From Oscillatoriales cyanobacterium PMM_0080 (GTDB taxonomy: Bacteria > Cyanobacteriota > Cyanobacteriia > Cyanobacteriales > Microcoleaceae), in assembly GCA_949127775.1 (NCBI GenBank), contig CASBQF010000164.1, positions 1-58,150 on the forward strand: a DNA stretch of 58,150 bases. Direction: 5' to 3'. Below are positions 1 through 7,247 of the stretch, piece after piece. The first letter of the stretch is position 1, and each line of letters opens with the position of its first letter. The translations under genes were made by a program, and so were the position numbers. Below the pieces are notes generated by a model, which was given only the letters and a program-made list of their open reading frames with translations, had not been told where the DNA came from and searched no databases.

Positions 1-249
1 ATTTGCGATCGGCGCGACAATCCTAATGAAACCTCTTATACTTGCAAGTTGTTCGAGGGTGGCGATAATAAGATTCTCAAGAAAATTGGTGAAGAGTCGG
101 CGGAAGTGGTGATGGCTTGCAAGGATGATGACAAAGATGGAATTGCTGGAGAAGTTGCAGACTTATTTTATCATGCTTTGGTAGCGATGGCTCACCATCA
201 GGTTGATTTGAGGGCGGTTTATCGCAAATTGGGCGATCGTAGAAAGTAA
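1..249 (+). CDS. hisIE: Phosphoribosyl-ATP pyrophosphatase domain (HisE part of HisIE), 3' part
   Basis: The open frame enters from outside the window and runs 82 codons to the stop at 247-249. It matches the PRA-PH (HisE) domain, which hydrolyses phosphoribosyl-ATP to phosphoribosyl-AMP in histidine synthesis in the cytoplasm. The signature KIGEESAEVVMACK and the following acidic stretch ending GEVADLFYHALV are the metal-binding helices of the all-alpha NTP pyrophosphatase fold. In cyanobacteria this domain is usually fused behind the HisI cyclohydrolase; the fused part would lie to the left and is not visible. The last codons (LGDRRK and the stop) lie inside a 105-bp unit that is duplicated directly downstream. 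Confidence 0.9.
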   Translation: MCDRRDNPNETSYTCKLFEGGDNKILKKIGEESAEVVMACKDDDKDGIAGEVADLFYHALVAMAHHQVDLRAVYRKLGDRRK

Positions 250-437
250 TCGGTAATTGGGAATTGGTTGGTAGGGGCGGGTTCACCAACAATATTTGCC
301 ACTCACAGACAAGAGAAATAAACCCGCCCCGCCTTGGGCGATCGCAGAAAGTAATCGGTAATTGGTAATTGGTTGGTAGGGGCGGGTTCACCAACAATAT
401 TTGCCACTCACAGACAAGAGAAATAAACCCGCCCCCG
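229..437. repeat. 105-bp tandem duplication covering the hisIE stop codon
   Basis: Two adjacent copies begin at 229 and 334, exactly 105 bp apart, and differ at only a few positions, for example T/C in the first HIP1-like site and G/T a little further on. Copy 1 includes the last codons and stop of hisIE; copy 2 is noncoding. Each unit contains an inverted pair (ggggcgggtt and aacccgcccc) around a spacer, so each could fold into a hairpin and act as a terminator-like structure. Confidence 0.9.
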
Positions 438-466
438 CCCCATGCAGAGGCTATATTCTCGCGACT

Positions 467-2551
467 CTAGAAACTAAAAGTAGTGCGAAGAACCCCTACA
501 CCTACAGTATCATTATTCTTGGTACCTTCAGGATTGAACAACACAAAAGCACCCGGTGTAATGCTGATATTATCGTTAACTCTAAAACGGTAATAAGCCT
601 CCAAATGATAAGGAGTTGCCTTATTTGTCTGAAAACGAGCACCGCCGCTTACCGAATCGCGATCCAAAGGCTGTCCAAACAGAATACCTGCATTATTGCC
701 CTGTGCCAACAAATCTCGGAAATGTAAACCTACCATCCAACTGTTGAAAGTGGTAGAAGCATTGCTTCTTTCGGCATCAGCAATTATCCAACCTCCGTAG
801 GTAGAAACAGCAACTTTCGGAGAAAACCGCCAAGTTGCAGTACCACCAAAGGAATTCATCGTCACACCGCCGCTAACAGGTTCTCTATTTCTTCCCAAAA
901 TCGAACCCAAATCCGCATCGCTTAATCCTGTGGCCAGAATATTCAATTCGTGGCGACTGTAAGCGTAATTCAAACCAATGTCAATACTGCTACTTGGTTT
1001 AATTGTTAACTGTGCAGCAGCAATGGTACTGCCATTAAATAAACCGGCACCTAACGGAGTAGCCGGAAACCCTAAATCAGCCGGCAAAGCAGCATTTACA
1101 CTGCCGTACAAAGCTGTGAGATTGACTTTTTTGGAAACGTTCCAAATAAACCCGCCTGCTGATGCCAAACCTGTGCCGGAAGTGCCGCCGGATACGCGCA
1201 CTACCGGGTTGTAACCTCCAAATCTCGAAATAGATTCTTGCCCTTCTCCAGCGAAGGGAGTGATGGCTTGAAATGCGTCTGAAGTTTCAGCTTTCGGGCC
1301 CGCAAATAGAGTGATGCTGTTAGAAACTGGAAAGACGTAAAGCAGTTTATACAGTTCAACTGTATTAGCGCCAATGCTAGATAAATTCTGAGGATTAATC
1401 CCTGGAAATTGCGGCTCAAAACTTAGCTTTGCCTGACTATCCGACAAACCGCTAAAGGCCCCGGTTGACAAACCCAACTGAGGGCCGAAGCTGCGAATGT
1501 TGTAAGCTTGTAAACCTGTGATCAGTGTATCTTTGCCGGTGAAACTGGTTAGCAGATTCAGTCGCACTCGGTAATTGAAGACTGTCTGAGTATCGCTGTG
1601 ATTGTTTTTGGTAGTATCGGCAACACTAAATATTGCTTCGCCTTTGAGTTTAGTTGTTGTCGAAAATTGATTGGCTTCTAATTCGGAGGTACGGGCTTCC
1701 AAAGCATCGACTCTGCCGCGCAAAGTAGCTAATTCTGCTGCAAATTCTTCTTGCAGTCTTTGCAGTTTGGCTAAGTCGTCTTTGGTTGCTAAATTAGTTG
1801 TACCTGCTTTGATTAATTCGTTAACTTTGTCCAAACAAGCGTTTAAACCGGCGGCAAATTCGTAGCGAGTCATTGCCCGATTGCCTCGGAATGTGCCGTC
1901 GGGATATCCCGCTATACAGCCGTATCTTTCTACGAGAGATTGCAGGGCTTGAAATGCCCAGTCTGTGGGGCGCACGTCGGATAGTTGCGAGACAGATGTT
2001 ACTTGCTGAAGTTCGGTAGATTCTGGGGTTTCGTTGGCTGCTGTGGGCTCTAAGGAATCGCTGTTGGCGATTTCAGCTATTTTTTGGGAAGTAGAAGTTT
2101 CTGTTGGTACTGGCGCAGATGTGCCTGTTTGGGCAATAGCTGGTGTCTGCGGGTTTTGGGCAGGAATAACAGATGTTTCTGCTGTAAGTGTTGTTGGTTC
2201 TGGGTTTGCTGGTTTTTCAGCTAAATTTAAGGAGTTTTCCGACGGATTTTCGGTGGTAGATGCTGCTATTTGTGGTCGATCGAGCTTAGCGCTATCTTGA
2301 GGCAGATTGGCGAGCTCGCCCGTATTTTCCACTTTCACCGCATCGGCTGGTTTTAACCCATGTGTTTCGGGGATTGTAGCTTGATTTTCAACGGTTGTAT
2401 TCGGGCTGATTTCAGCCTGTATTTTTGTTAATTCTTGGGCGCTTAATGTCTCTTTTTCAGCGACAGGAGGCATCGCTGCCAATGGTAAAGAACCGACAAG
2501 TAGATACAGTAGACCTATTCCGCCTGCACTAAATAGTAGACTTGCTTTCAT
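467..2551 (-). CDS. SLH-domain outer-membrane porin (cyanobacterial iron-uptake porin / OprB type)
   Basis: A 694-residue outer-membrane channel protein. Order of parts: signal peptide (about 1-26, ending LPLAA), a long Pro/Thr/Glu/Ala-rich low-complexity linker (about 30-185), one S-layer homology domain (about 188-247, with DWAFQALQSLVERY and GYPDGTFRGNRAMTRYEFA), a short coiled coil (about 250-300) and an OprB-like beta barrel to the end. It ends in Phe (TTFSF), the usual outer-membrane signature. In this family the SLH domain binds periplasmic peptidoglycan or its polymers and the barrel passes solutes; iron uptake has been proposed for related cyanobacterial porins. The linker makes it longer than the usual size of about 550 residues. 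It is monocistronic, and the downstream MFS gene lies on the same strand 228 bp upstream of its start. Confidence 0.88.
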   Translation of the reverse strand: MKASLLFSAGGIGLLYLLVGSLPLAAMPPVAEKETLSAQELTKIQAEISPNTTVENQATIPETHGLKPADAVKVENTGELANLPQDSAKLDRPQIAASTTENPSENSLNLAEKPANPEPTTLTAETSVIPAQNPQTPAIAQTGTSAPVPTETSTSQKIAEIANSDSLEPTAANETPESTELQQVTSVSQLSDVRPTDWAFQALQSLVERYGCIAGYPDGTFRGNRAMTRYEFAAGLNACLDKVNELIKAGTTNLATKDDLAKLQRLQEEFAAELATLRGRVDALEARTSELEANQFSTTTKLKGEAIFSVADTTKNNHSDTQTVFNYRVRLNLLTSFTGKDTLITGLQAYNIRSFGPQLGLSTGAFSGLSDSQAKLSFEPQFPGINPQNLSSIGANTVELYKLLYVFPVSNSITLFAGPKAETSDAFQAITPFAGEGQESISRFGGYNPVVRVSGGTSGTGLASAGGFIWNVSKKVNLTALYGSVNAALPADLGFPATPLGAGLFNGSTIAAAQLTIKPSSSIDIGLNYAYSRHELNILATGLSDADLGSILGRNREPVSGGVTMNSFGGTATWRFSPKVAVSTYGGWIIADAERSNASTTFNSWMVGLHFRDLLAQGNNAGILFGQPLDRDSVSGGARFQTNKATPYHLEAYYRFRVNDNISITPGAFVLFNPEGTKNNDTVGVGVLRTTFSF

Positions 2552-2680
2552 TAGAACTCCTCAGAAAATAGATTGTAAATTTTTTATTACGTTTCAAGAA
2601 TTATACATCTATTTAGTATTGAAAAGCACAAGTCTTGAATTAACAATTTTTTATATCTTTCATAATCAAGACTGCTGAAG

Positions 2681-2811
2681 TATCACAAAACAGCTATTTA
2701 GTCAACTATTTTTTTCAACCTGCGATCGAGAACTTGCAACACAAAATATCAGTGTAAAACTATATCACAAAACAGCTATTTAGGCAACTGTTTTTTTTAA
2801 CCTGCGATCGA
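2681..2811. repeat. Direct repeat copying the 3' end of the MFS gene
   Basis: About 49 bp at 2681-2729 recur at 2763-2811 with about four differences, 82 bp apart. The right copy contains the last codons and stop of the MFS gene. The left copy, in the spacer before the porin gene, would still read DRRLKKIVD then stop on the minus strand, so it is a copied gene tail. Confidence 0.85.
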
Positions 2812-4036
2812 CAATCTCCAAAATCAAGATAGCAACGCTGACACTAAGAGCCAAACCCAACCAAAAATTATCCGCCGCAAATTGCCCTTTATCCAGAGCC
2901 CAACCACCCAAAGGCGGGCCGATTAAATAGCCGATCGCCCAACACTGAGAATTAATTGCCAAATAAACGCCTCGCAAAGACTCTGGGGCTAATTCCACCA
3001 CCAAACCAGAGGCAAAAGGAGTGTAAGCAACCGTGGCAACTGACAAGAAAAACAAGCCGACAACCGCTAAAAATAGATTGCCAGTTGCAGCCATACCCGT
3101 CAAGCCGATCGCAATAAATCCAATGCCCCAAAGCAAAGCAGAAATCATCAAGGCTCGCGGACAAGAAAACCGTCTCAAAGCCCTCGCGATCGGCATTTGC
3201 AGGGCGACAGTCAAAAAAGTGCTAAAAGCAAACAAAATGGTAATTGTCAGCGTAGAAAAGCCCTTTCCCGACGCACCAACCGAGACAAAGTTGGTAAAAT
3301 AAAGCGGCATCGTAGTTTGGATTTGGGCAATATATAAAGTAAACATGGTGTTGACAACGGCATAGATCAACAAAGTGCGATCGCTCAACGCCACCATCCA
3401 GCCATTTTGCTTACCGTTTTTTCCTGTCTCCACGGAAGTAGATGGTTTGTAAGTTTCAGACACAGCACCCCAAACTACGGCAAAAAATATCACAAACGAG
3501 ATGCCATCAATCACAAATAGCGATCGATAATTCCCAGTTAGCGCAATCAAAAAACCACCCAGAATAATCCCCACTTGCAAACCTAAATTATCCGCCAGTC
3601 GAGTCAAAGCAAAAGCTTCCTGTCGTTGCTCGCCATCTGCCAAATCCGCCACCATACTTTCCGTTGCTGGCCAATATAAACCAACACCAAAACCCATCAA
3701 TAAATTCGCCACAACCAAGCTAGGGAAATCATTTGCAGCAGCCAACATGAAACAAGCCACAGCCGAAATAATGGCTGACAGTAATAAAGTTCGCCGTCTT
3801 CCCCATTTTGGCGAATCCGAAAAAGAACCGCCCAAAATTCGACCAAATATGCCAGAAATCGAACCGCTGCCCAAACCAATGCCAACAGCAGTAGCAGATA
3901 AGCCGACTTGAGAGACAAAGTATATGGGCGCGTAAAATAAGGTAAAGCCAGTGCCACTTTGGGAGAGGAATCTGCCGATCGCCAGAATCCATACTTGAGA
4001 AGAAAGACGGGGAAACCAAGAGGGCAATTTAGGCAC
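2780..4036 (-). CDS. Major facilitator superfamily transporter
   Basis: A 418-residue inner-membrane secondary transporter with 12 predicted hydrophobic segments in two halves and a central cytoplasmic loop near residues 195-212. The motif-A region after the second helix is recognisable as GRILGGSFSDSPKWGRRRTL, typical of drug and sugar exporters. The substrate cannot be read from sequence; proteins of this type in cyanobacteria are usually annotated as multidrug or general MFS exporters. The gene stands alone between the porin and a plus-strand gene starting 125 bp away. Its 3' end is duplicated downstream. Confidence 0.88.
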   Translation of the reverse strand: MPKLPSWFPRLSSQVWILAIGRFLSQSGTGFTLFYAPIYFVSQVGLSATAVGIGLGSGSISGIFGRILGGSFSDSPKWGRRRTLLLSAIISAVACFMLAAANDFPSLVVANLLMGFGVGLYWPATESMVADLADGEQRQEAFALTRLADNLGLQVGIILGGFLIALTGNYRSLFVIDGISFVIFFAVVWGAVSETYKPSTSVETGKNGKQNGWMVALSDRTLLIYAVVNTMFTLYIAQIQTTMPLYFTNFVSVGASGKGFSTLTITILFAFSTFLTVALQMPIARALRRFSCPRALMISALLWGIGFIAIGLTGMAATGNLFLAVVGLFFLSVATVAYTPFASGLVVELAPESLRGVYLAINSQCWAIGYLIGPPLGGWALDKGQFAADNFWLGLALSVSVAILILEIVDRRLKKTVA

Positions 4037-4160
4037 TTTTAATAAAATTTATTACTCAATACACAAAAGTTAGCATTAAATTAAAAATACTTAACACGAT
4101 TTGAGAGAAAAACTGGTTAAGCTCTAAAAAGAGGCAGAAAAATTTTTAAGAGGTTCAGTT

Positions 4161-4667
4161 ATGACAGCTATTACTACAACATCAAGAGTAGAATCTATCA
4201 AACCGCGCTGGCAAGCTATTGTGATGGTGGCATTAATTTTCTGGCTGAGTGGCAGCCTGATTATCGATTTAGTAATTATGCCCAGCTTGTACGTGTCTGG
4301 GATGATGACATCTCCTGAGTTTGCAGCGGCAGGAAACTTAATGTTTTGGGGATTCAACCGCGTTGAGTTAGTTTGTGCAGGTTTGATTGCGACTGGTTTG
4401 ATGGTTTTGAACAATTTATCTAGTGGCTTCGGCAAGCAGAGTCGCACAGTTATTATATTATCTTTGGTACTTCTGGCGATCGTCCTGATTGACACCTACG
4501 CTCTGACACCACAAATGAGCGCCTTGGGAATGCAGCTAAATCTGTTTGACACAGCCGAAATTCCTACCGGCATGAATGTATTACACCAAGGCTATTTCGC
4601 TTTGGAAGCAGTCAAATGGGCGATCGGTGGCACACTGCTTACCTTCTGCTATCAACATCAAGCTTAA
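4161..4667 (+). CDS. Small four-helix membrane protein (DUF4149-like)
   Basis: A 168-residue protein with four hydrophobic segments (about residues 20-42, 65-90, 97-115 and 145-163). The spacing of helices, the WLSGSLIIDLVIMPSL start of helix 1 and the conserved ALTPQM after helix 3 resemble the DUF4149 family of unknown function. The ATG at 4161 is preceded by AAGAGGTTCAGTT, giving a plausible Shine-Dalgarno. It is divergent from the MFS gene with 124 bp between starts, so the two may share a promoter region. No function is assigned. Confidence 0.75.
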   Translation: MTAITTTSRVESIKPRWQAIVMVALIFWLSGSLIIDLVIMPSLYVSGMMTSPEFAAAGNLMFWGFNRVELVCAGLIATGLMVLNNLSSGFGKQSRTVIILSLVLLAIVLIDTYALTPQMSALGMQLNLFDTAEIPTGMNVLHQGYFALEAVKWAIGGTLLTFCYQHQA

Positions 4668-4674
4668 TCAATCA

Positions 4675-4860
4675 AAAAAATTAGGACTAGGAGACGGCAG
4701 TGCCGTTTCCTCCATCAAAATTAGGCTACGGCGATCAAAATTAGGATACGGCGATCAAAATTAGGATACGGCAGTGCCGTTTCCCTACCTCAATTCATGG
4801 TAGGGAGACGGCACTGCCGTATCCTCTTATTCTGCCGTCTCCTCTTATTCTTCGTTTCCT
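4675..4860. repeat. Cluster of palindromic CGGCAnTGCCG elements and 20-bp tandem repeats
   Basis: The spacer between convergent genes holds about three copies of a palindrome with core cggcagtgccg or cggcactgccg, flanked by gaga/tttc arms (near 4690-4712, 4767-4782 and 4803-4823). Between them is a 20-bp tandem unit (ttaggatacggcgatcaaaa, about 2.6 copies, 4721-4772). The same core recurs near 15350, 15390, 53964 and 56238. It could form hairpins in RNA from both convergent genes. Confidence 0.8.
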
Positions 4861-4861
4861 C

Positions 4862-5155
4862 TTATTCAGATGCTTCCGGCGCATCAGCTTTTGGCCACAA
4901 CAAGCGTAGCCCCATCACTGCAAATCCGATCGCCGCGATCGTCTTTACCAGACTTGCCGGCAACACCTCAGCCGTACCTTGGCCAACCACAACACCGATG
5001 AAACTCGCCAACAGCAGCGCCGATGCTGTCCCAAAAAATACAGCCCGCGGTGAATTGCAACTGCTACCAAGGGCGATCGCAGCTACCTGACTTTTGTCTC
5101 CCAATTCTGACAAAAATACTGTAATAAAAGTTATTCCTAAAAGTTGCCAATCCAT
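4862..5155 (-). CDS. GDT1/TMEM165 (UPF0016) cation transporter, half-size protein A
   Basis: A 97-residue membrane protein with three hydrophobic segments and the family signature E-x-G-D-K-[ST] as SELGDKSQ (about residues 17-24). UPF0016 proteins export Mn2+ or Ca2+; full-length members have two such halves, each giving one acidic motif to the transport site. Here the halves are separate genes, this one and the gene at 5346-5819, both on the minus strand with 190 bp between them. They probably assemble as a heterodimer, inferred from known split cyanobacterial and bacterial members. The ATG start at 5155 directly precedes the first helix. Confidence 0.85.
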   Translation of the reverse strand: MDWQLLGITFITVFLSELGDKSQVAAIALGSSCNSPRAVFFGTASALLLASFIGVVVGQGTAEVLPASLVKTIAAIGFAVMGLRLLWPKADAPEASE

Positions 5156-5210
5156 ATTTTTTTTTACTTATTAATTAGATATTTAGAACTCTACAACTTA
5201 CTCACAGGCT

Positions 5211-5281
5211 CCCAGAAACCGGGTTTCTGTCCAAAATCCTCGGTTTAATCGCTAAATTTAAGCAGAAACCCGGTTTCTTTG
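5211..5281. repeat. Paired agaaaccgggtttct palindromes between the two GDT1 halves
   Basis: Two copies of a short palindrome (cagaaaccgggtttctg near 5212 and gcagaaacccggtttct near 5262) sit in the spacer. The same element occurs at 9315-9348, 24376-24441 and, in degenerate form, near 20549, so it is a dispersed repeat of this genome. It can fold as a hairpin in the transcript joining the two halves. Confidence 0.75.
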
Positions 5282-5345
5282 GACTTACCCAAACATCATC
5301 AGTAATTCCCAAATCTAAAATCCAAAATCCAAAATCTAAAATCGT

Positions 5346-5819
5346 CTAACCCAGCACTTCCCACAATAGAACCGCCGAAATCGCCAGCAAAATCACTCCC
5401 GCTGATCTCTCCAAAGTTCTCGGATCAATCCGACTAGCCAGCCATCTTCCCAGCAAAACTCCCAACAAACTGGTTGCAATCAAAGCCGAACCCGCACCAG
5501 CAAACACAATCCAAGGATTCCGAGATTCAGCAGTCATCAGCAAAATTGCGAGCTGAGTTTTATCTCCAATTTCAGCCAAAAAAATAGTTACAAAAGTCGA
5601 ACCAAAAATTGCCCAGTGCTTCGGCTTCAGTCCTTTTTCTTCCTGACAAATATCGGGATTTACACTCACTGAGAGTTCAGCCGACTCCGGGCTTAAACCA
5701 GTACAACTCTCGGAAGCCTCTTTTATTTGTACTTGTAGGTGTTGCGGCAAATCGGAATTGGGGGTTGGTGAGTCAGAAGCAGACAAGTTTGGCGGTACAG
5801 AATCAAGTTTCACGGGCAA
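5346..5819 (-). CDS. GDT1/TMEM165 (UPF0016) cation transporter, half-size protein B
   Basis: A 157-residue reading. The last 90 residues form a three-helix UPF0016 half with the motif AEIGDKTQ, pairing with half A just downstream. The first 65-70 residues are hydrophilic and Ser/Pro/Glu-rich without family similarity. The start is uncertain: the longest frame begins with TTG at 5819, and a GTG follows two codons later. If the leader is real it is an N-terminal cytoplasmic tail not present on half A. The predicted role is Mn2+ or Ca2+ efflux across the plasma or thylakoid membrane, from family knowledge. Confidence 0.8.
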   Translation of the reverse strand: MPVKLDSVPPNLSASDSPTPNSDLPQHLQVQIKEASESCTGLSPESAELSVSVNPDICQEEKGLKPKHWAIFGSTFVTIFLAEIGDKTQLAILLMTAESRNPWIVFAGAGSALIATSLLGVLLGRWLASRIDPRTLERSAGVILLAISAVLLWEVLG

Positions 5820-5994
5820 TGAGTGCTAAACGCTATTTATTTTTGACTTCTGGTTTTAATCTTAACTTTGTTGGTGCCTGGTTTTACCAAAGCAGGGTCA
5901 TCTTTTTTCCCGGATATTTCCGCAACTGATTCCAGAAACGAGTCACCGCGCCCAAACACAGACAAACCGAACCTAAGCGGGAGATTTATCTGTG

Positions 5995-6068
5995 GAATCA
6001 ATTCTTCAATCTTCAATCCAAAATCTTCAATTCTTCAATCCAAAATCCAAAATCTAAAATCCAAAATC
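5995..6068. repeat. Heptad repeat array (ccaaaat / ttcaatc type)
   Basis: Interleaved short units such as caatcttcaatc and repeated ccaaaat/ctaaaat fill the spacer downstream of upp. Arrays of the same ccaaaat/ctaaaat words occur near 5310-5345, 35385-35510, 37955-37985, 39470-39545, 39597-39625 and 43485-43515. They are typical short tandemly repeated sequences of filamentous cyanobacteria. Confidence 0.7.
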
Positions 6069-6075
6069 GTCTGGT

Positions 6076-6726
6076 TCATGTGCCGAAAGTTCGATCGCCC
6101 GCGTCACCCAACCCAGGTACAATAAAACCCTGTTCATTGACAATTTCGTCGATCGTTGCCGTGTAAATAGTCAAACTTGGGTACTCTGCACTCAGCCTCT
6201 TCAAAGCCGGAGGAGCAGCCACCACAGAAATGATCCTAATCAAGTTTGGGTCAACTCCCCGTGAAGTCAACTCCTGCATTGTCGCCATAATTGTTCCGCC
6301 AGTCGCCATCATCGGCTCGCTAATAATCACCCGTGTTTCCGGGTTAAACTGCGCCGGCAACTTATTCAGATAAAAACTTGGTTCCAGCGTCTCCTCATTT
6401 CTGGCGATACCCAAATGGTAAACCGAAGCCAGTGGCACAACCGTCTGAATTCCTTCCAGCAGTGCTAAACCCGCCCGTAAAATTGGCACCACACATAACG
6501 GAGCTTGCGGGTTGATAAACGTCGCCGGACATTCGCTCAAAGGAGTCTGCACCGTTGTTTCGACTGTCGGCAGCCAATCTCTGATCGCTTCATAGGCTAG
6601 CCACCTTCCCAATTCTGTCATCGCAGAACGAAAAAGTACCGATGGGGTGCCTGCGTCGCGGGCGACTGCTAGCCAGTGCTTAATTAATGGATGCGGAGGA
6701 ACGAAAACGCGCAGTTGCAGAGGCAT
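6076..6726 (-). CDS. upp: Uracil phosphoribosyltransferase
   Basis: A 216-residue cytoplasmic enzyme of pyrimidine salvage: uracil plus PRPP gives UMP and pyrophosphate. Visible family features are PILRAGLALLEG, the PRPP-binding loop EPMMATGGT and the C-terminal uracil-binding signature IVPGLGDAGDRTFGT. The PRPP loop starts with Glu where most bacterial enzymes have Asp (DPMLATGG), a conservative change. Length and ATG start fit the family. It is monocistronic, with the candidate small RNA lying divergently upstream. Confidence 0.93.
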   Translation of the reverse strand: MPLQLRVFVPPHPLIKHWLAVARDAGTPSVLFRSAMTELGRWLAYEAIRDWLPTVETTVQTPLSECPATFINPQAPLCVVPILRAGLALLEGIQTVVPLASVYHLGIARNEETLEPSFYLNKLPAQFNPETRVIISEPMMATGGTIMATMQELTSRGVDPNLIRIISVVAAPPALKRLSAEYPSLTIYTATIDEIVNEQGFIVPGLGDAGDRTFGT

Positions 6727-6964
6727 GAGGAAATTGGGGAGATTGCTAGGTTTCAGACATTTTATGCGATGCGTTCGATCGTCCTTGAAGGCGGAGCCCG
6801 TTGGCGATCGTTCGCTCTGTGCAACTTATCACATCCTTGGCGGCGCATACAAGGGGAGAGTCCGTGTGGCTTTGTGGGAGTTCGCCGAATGCCTTCTGCA
6901 TGGATCAATGCCTTCGTTTGTCGATCGACCTTCCAGAGCTTATTGAAATACTTTTCCAATAGTA

Positions 6965-6993
6965 TTGACATAAGTTAGCAACAAGGCTATAGT
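6965..6993 (+). promoter_or_regulatory. Near-consensus sigma-70 promoter of the candidate small RNA
   Basis: TTGACA at 6965-6970, a 17-bp spacer and TATAGT at 6988-6993 give a perfect -35 box and 5 of 6 matches at -10 with ideal spacing. The predicted start of transcription is about A7001. This is an unusually strong match for an AT-rich cyanobacterial spacer. Confidence 0.7.
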
Positions 6994-7000
6994 AATTTTT

Positions 7001-7071
7001 AGTGTTCTCCTCTCAAAGGATCGGCAGACGGGGGCAGTCGGCAATGGTAGACTGCTCCCGCATTTTTTTTT
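7001..7071 (+). ncRNA. Candidate small RNA (about 70 nt) with anti-Shine-Dalgarno-like stretch
   Basis: Between the predicted start at about 7001 and the T-run ending at 7071 lies a compact unit with no reading frame. Its 5' part carries a pyrimidine-rich stretch, TTCTCCTCTC (7005-7014), complementary to GAGGAGA-type ribosome-binding sites. Its 3' part is a strong hairpin followed by a run of nine T. The layout (strong promoter, CU-rich unpaired 5' region, intrinsic terminator) is that of trans-acting riboregulators. It does not contain the Yfr1 core ACTCCTCACAC or the Yfr2 GGAAACA loop, so it is not assigned to those families. An alternative is a terminated leader controlling crtH, whose ATG is 177 bp further on. 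Confidence 0.5.
7030..7071 (+). terminator. Intrinsic terminator of the candidate small RNA
   Basis: Arms 7030-7039 (gggggcagtc) and 7050-7059 (gactgctccc) pair over 10 bp with one G-U wobble around a 10-nt loop. The hairpin is followed within three bases by a run of nine T. Confidence 0.75.
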
Positions 7072-7148
7072 GAAGCATTTCTTTTTGAAACATGGGCCTG
7101 CGCAGCGCATAAGGCATAGAGCATTATCGGTTGCCTAACTTCGATCTT

Positions 7149-7191
7149 CGTTACATCCGTTACATCCGTTATATAATCCGTTGCCGAACTT
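7149..7191. repeat. ccgttacat tandem repeat plus conserved tail, locus 1
   Basis: Units of gttacatcc are repeated and followed by aatccgttgccgaacttc. Nearly the same composite (repeats plus aatccgctgccgaacttc) occurs at 36063-36108 next to rpsI, so the whole string is a dispersed element rather than chance repetition. Confidence 0.7.
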
Positions 7192-7247
7192 CTTCCTTCT
7201 GGAGCGATCGACTGTAAAATTATATAAATATTAAGATTTTTAACCTA

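Noticed and set aside
77-397. 106-codon minus-strand frame at the left end
   Set aside because: It is antisense to hisIE and its internal peptide repeat merely mirrors the 105-bp duplication.
7001-7071. Assignment of the small RNA as Yfr1 or Yfr2
   Set aside because: The conserved cores ACTCCTCACAC and GGAAACA are not present.
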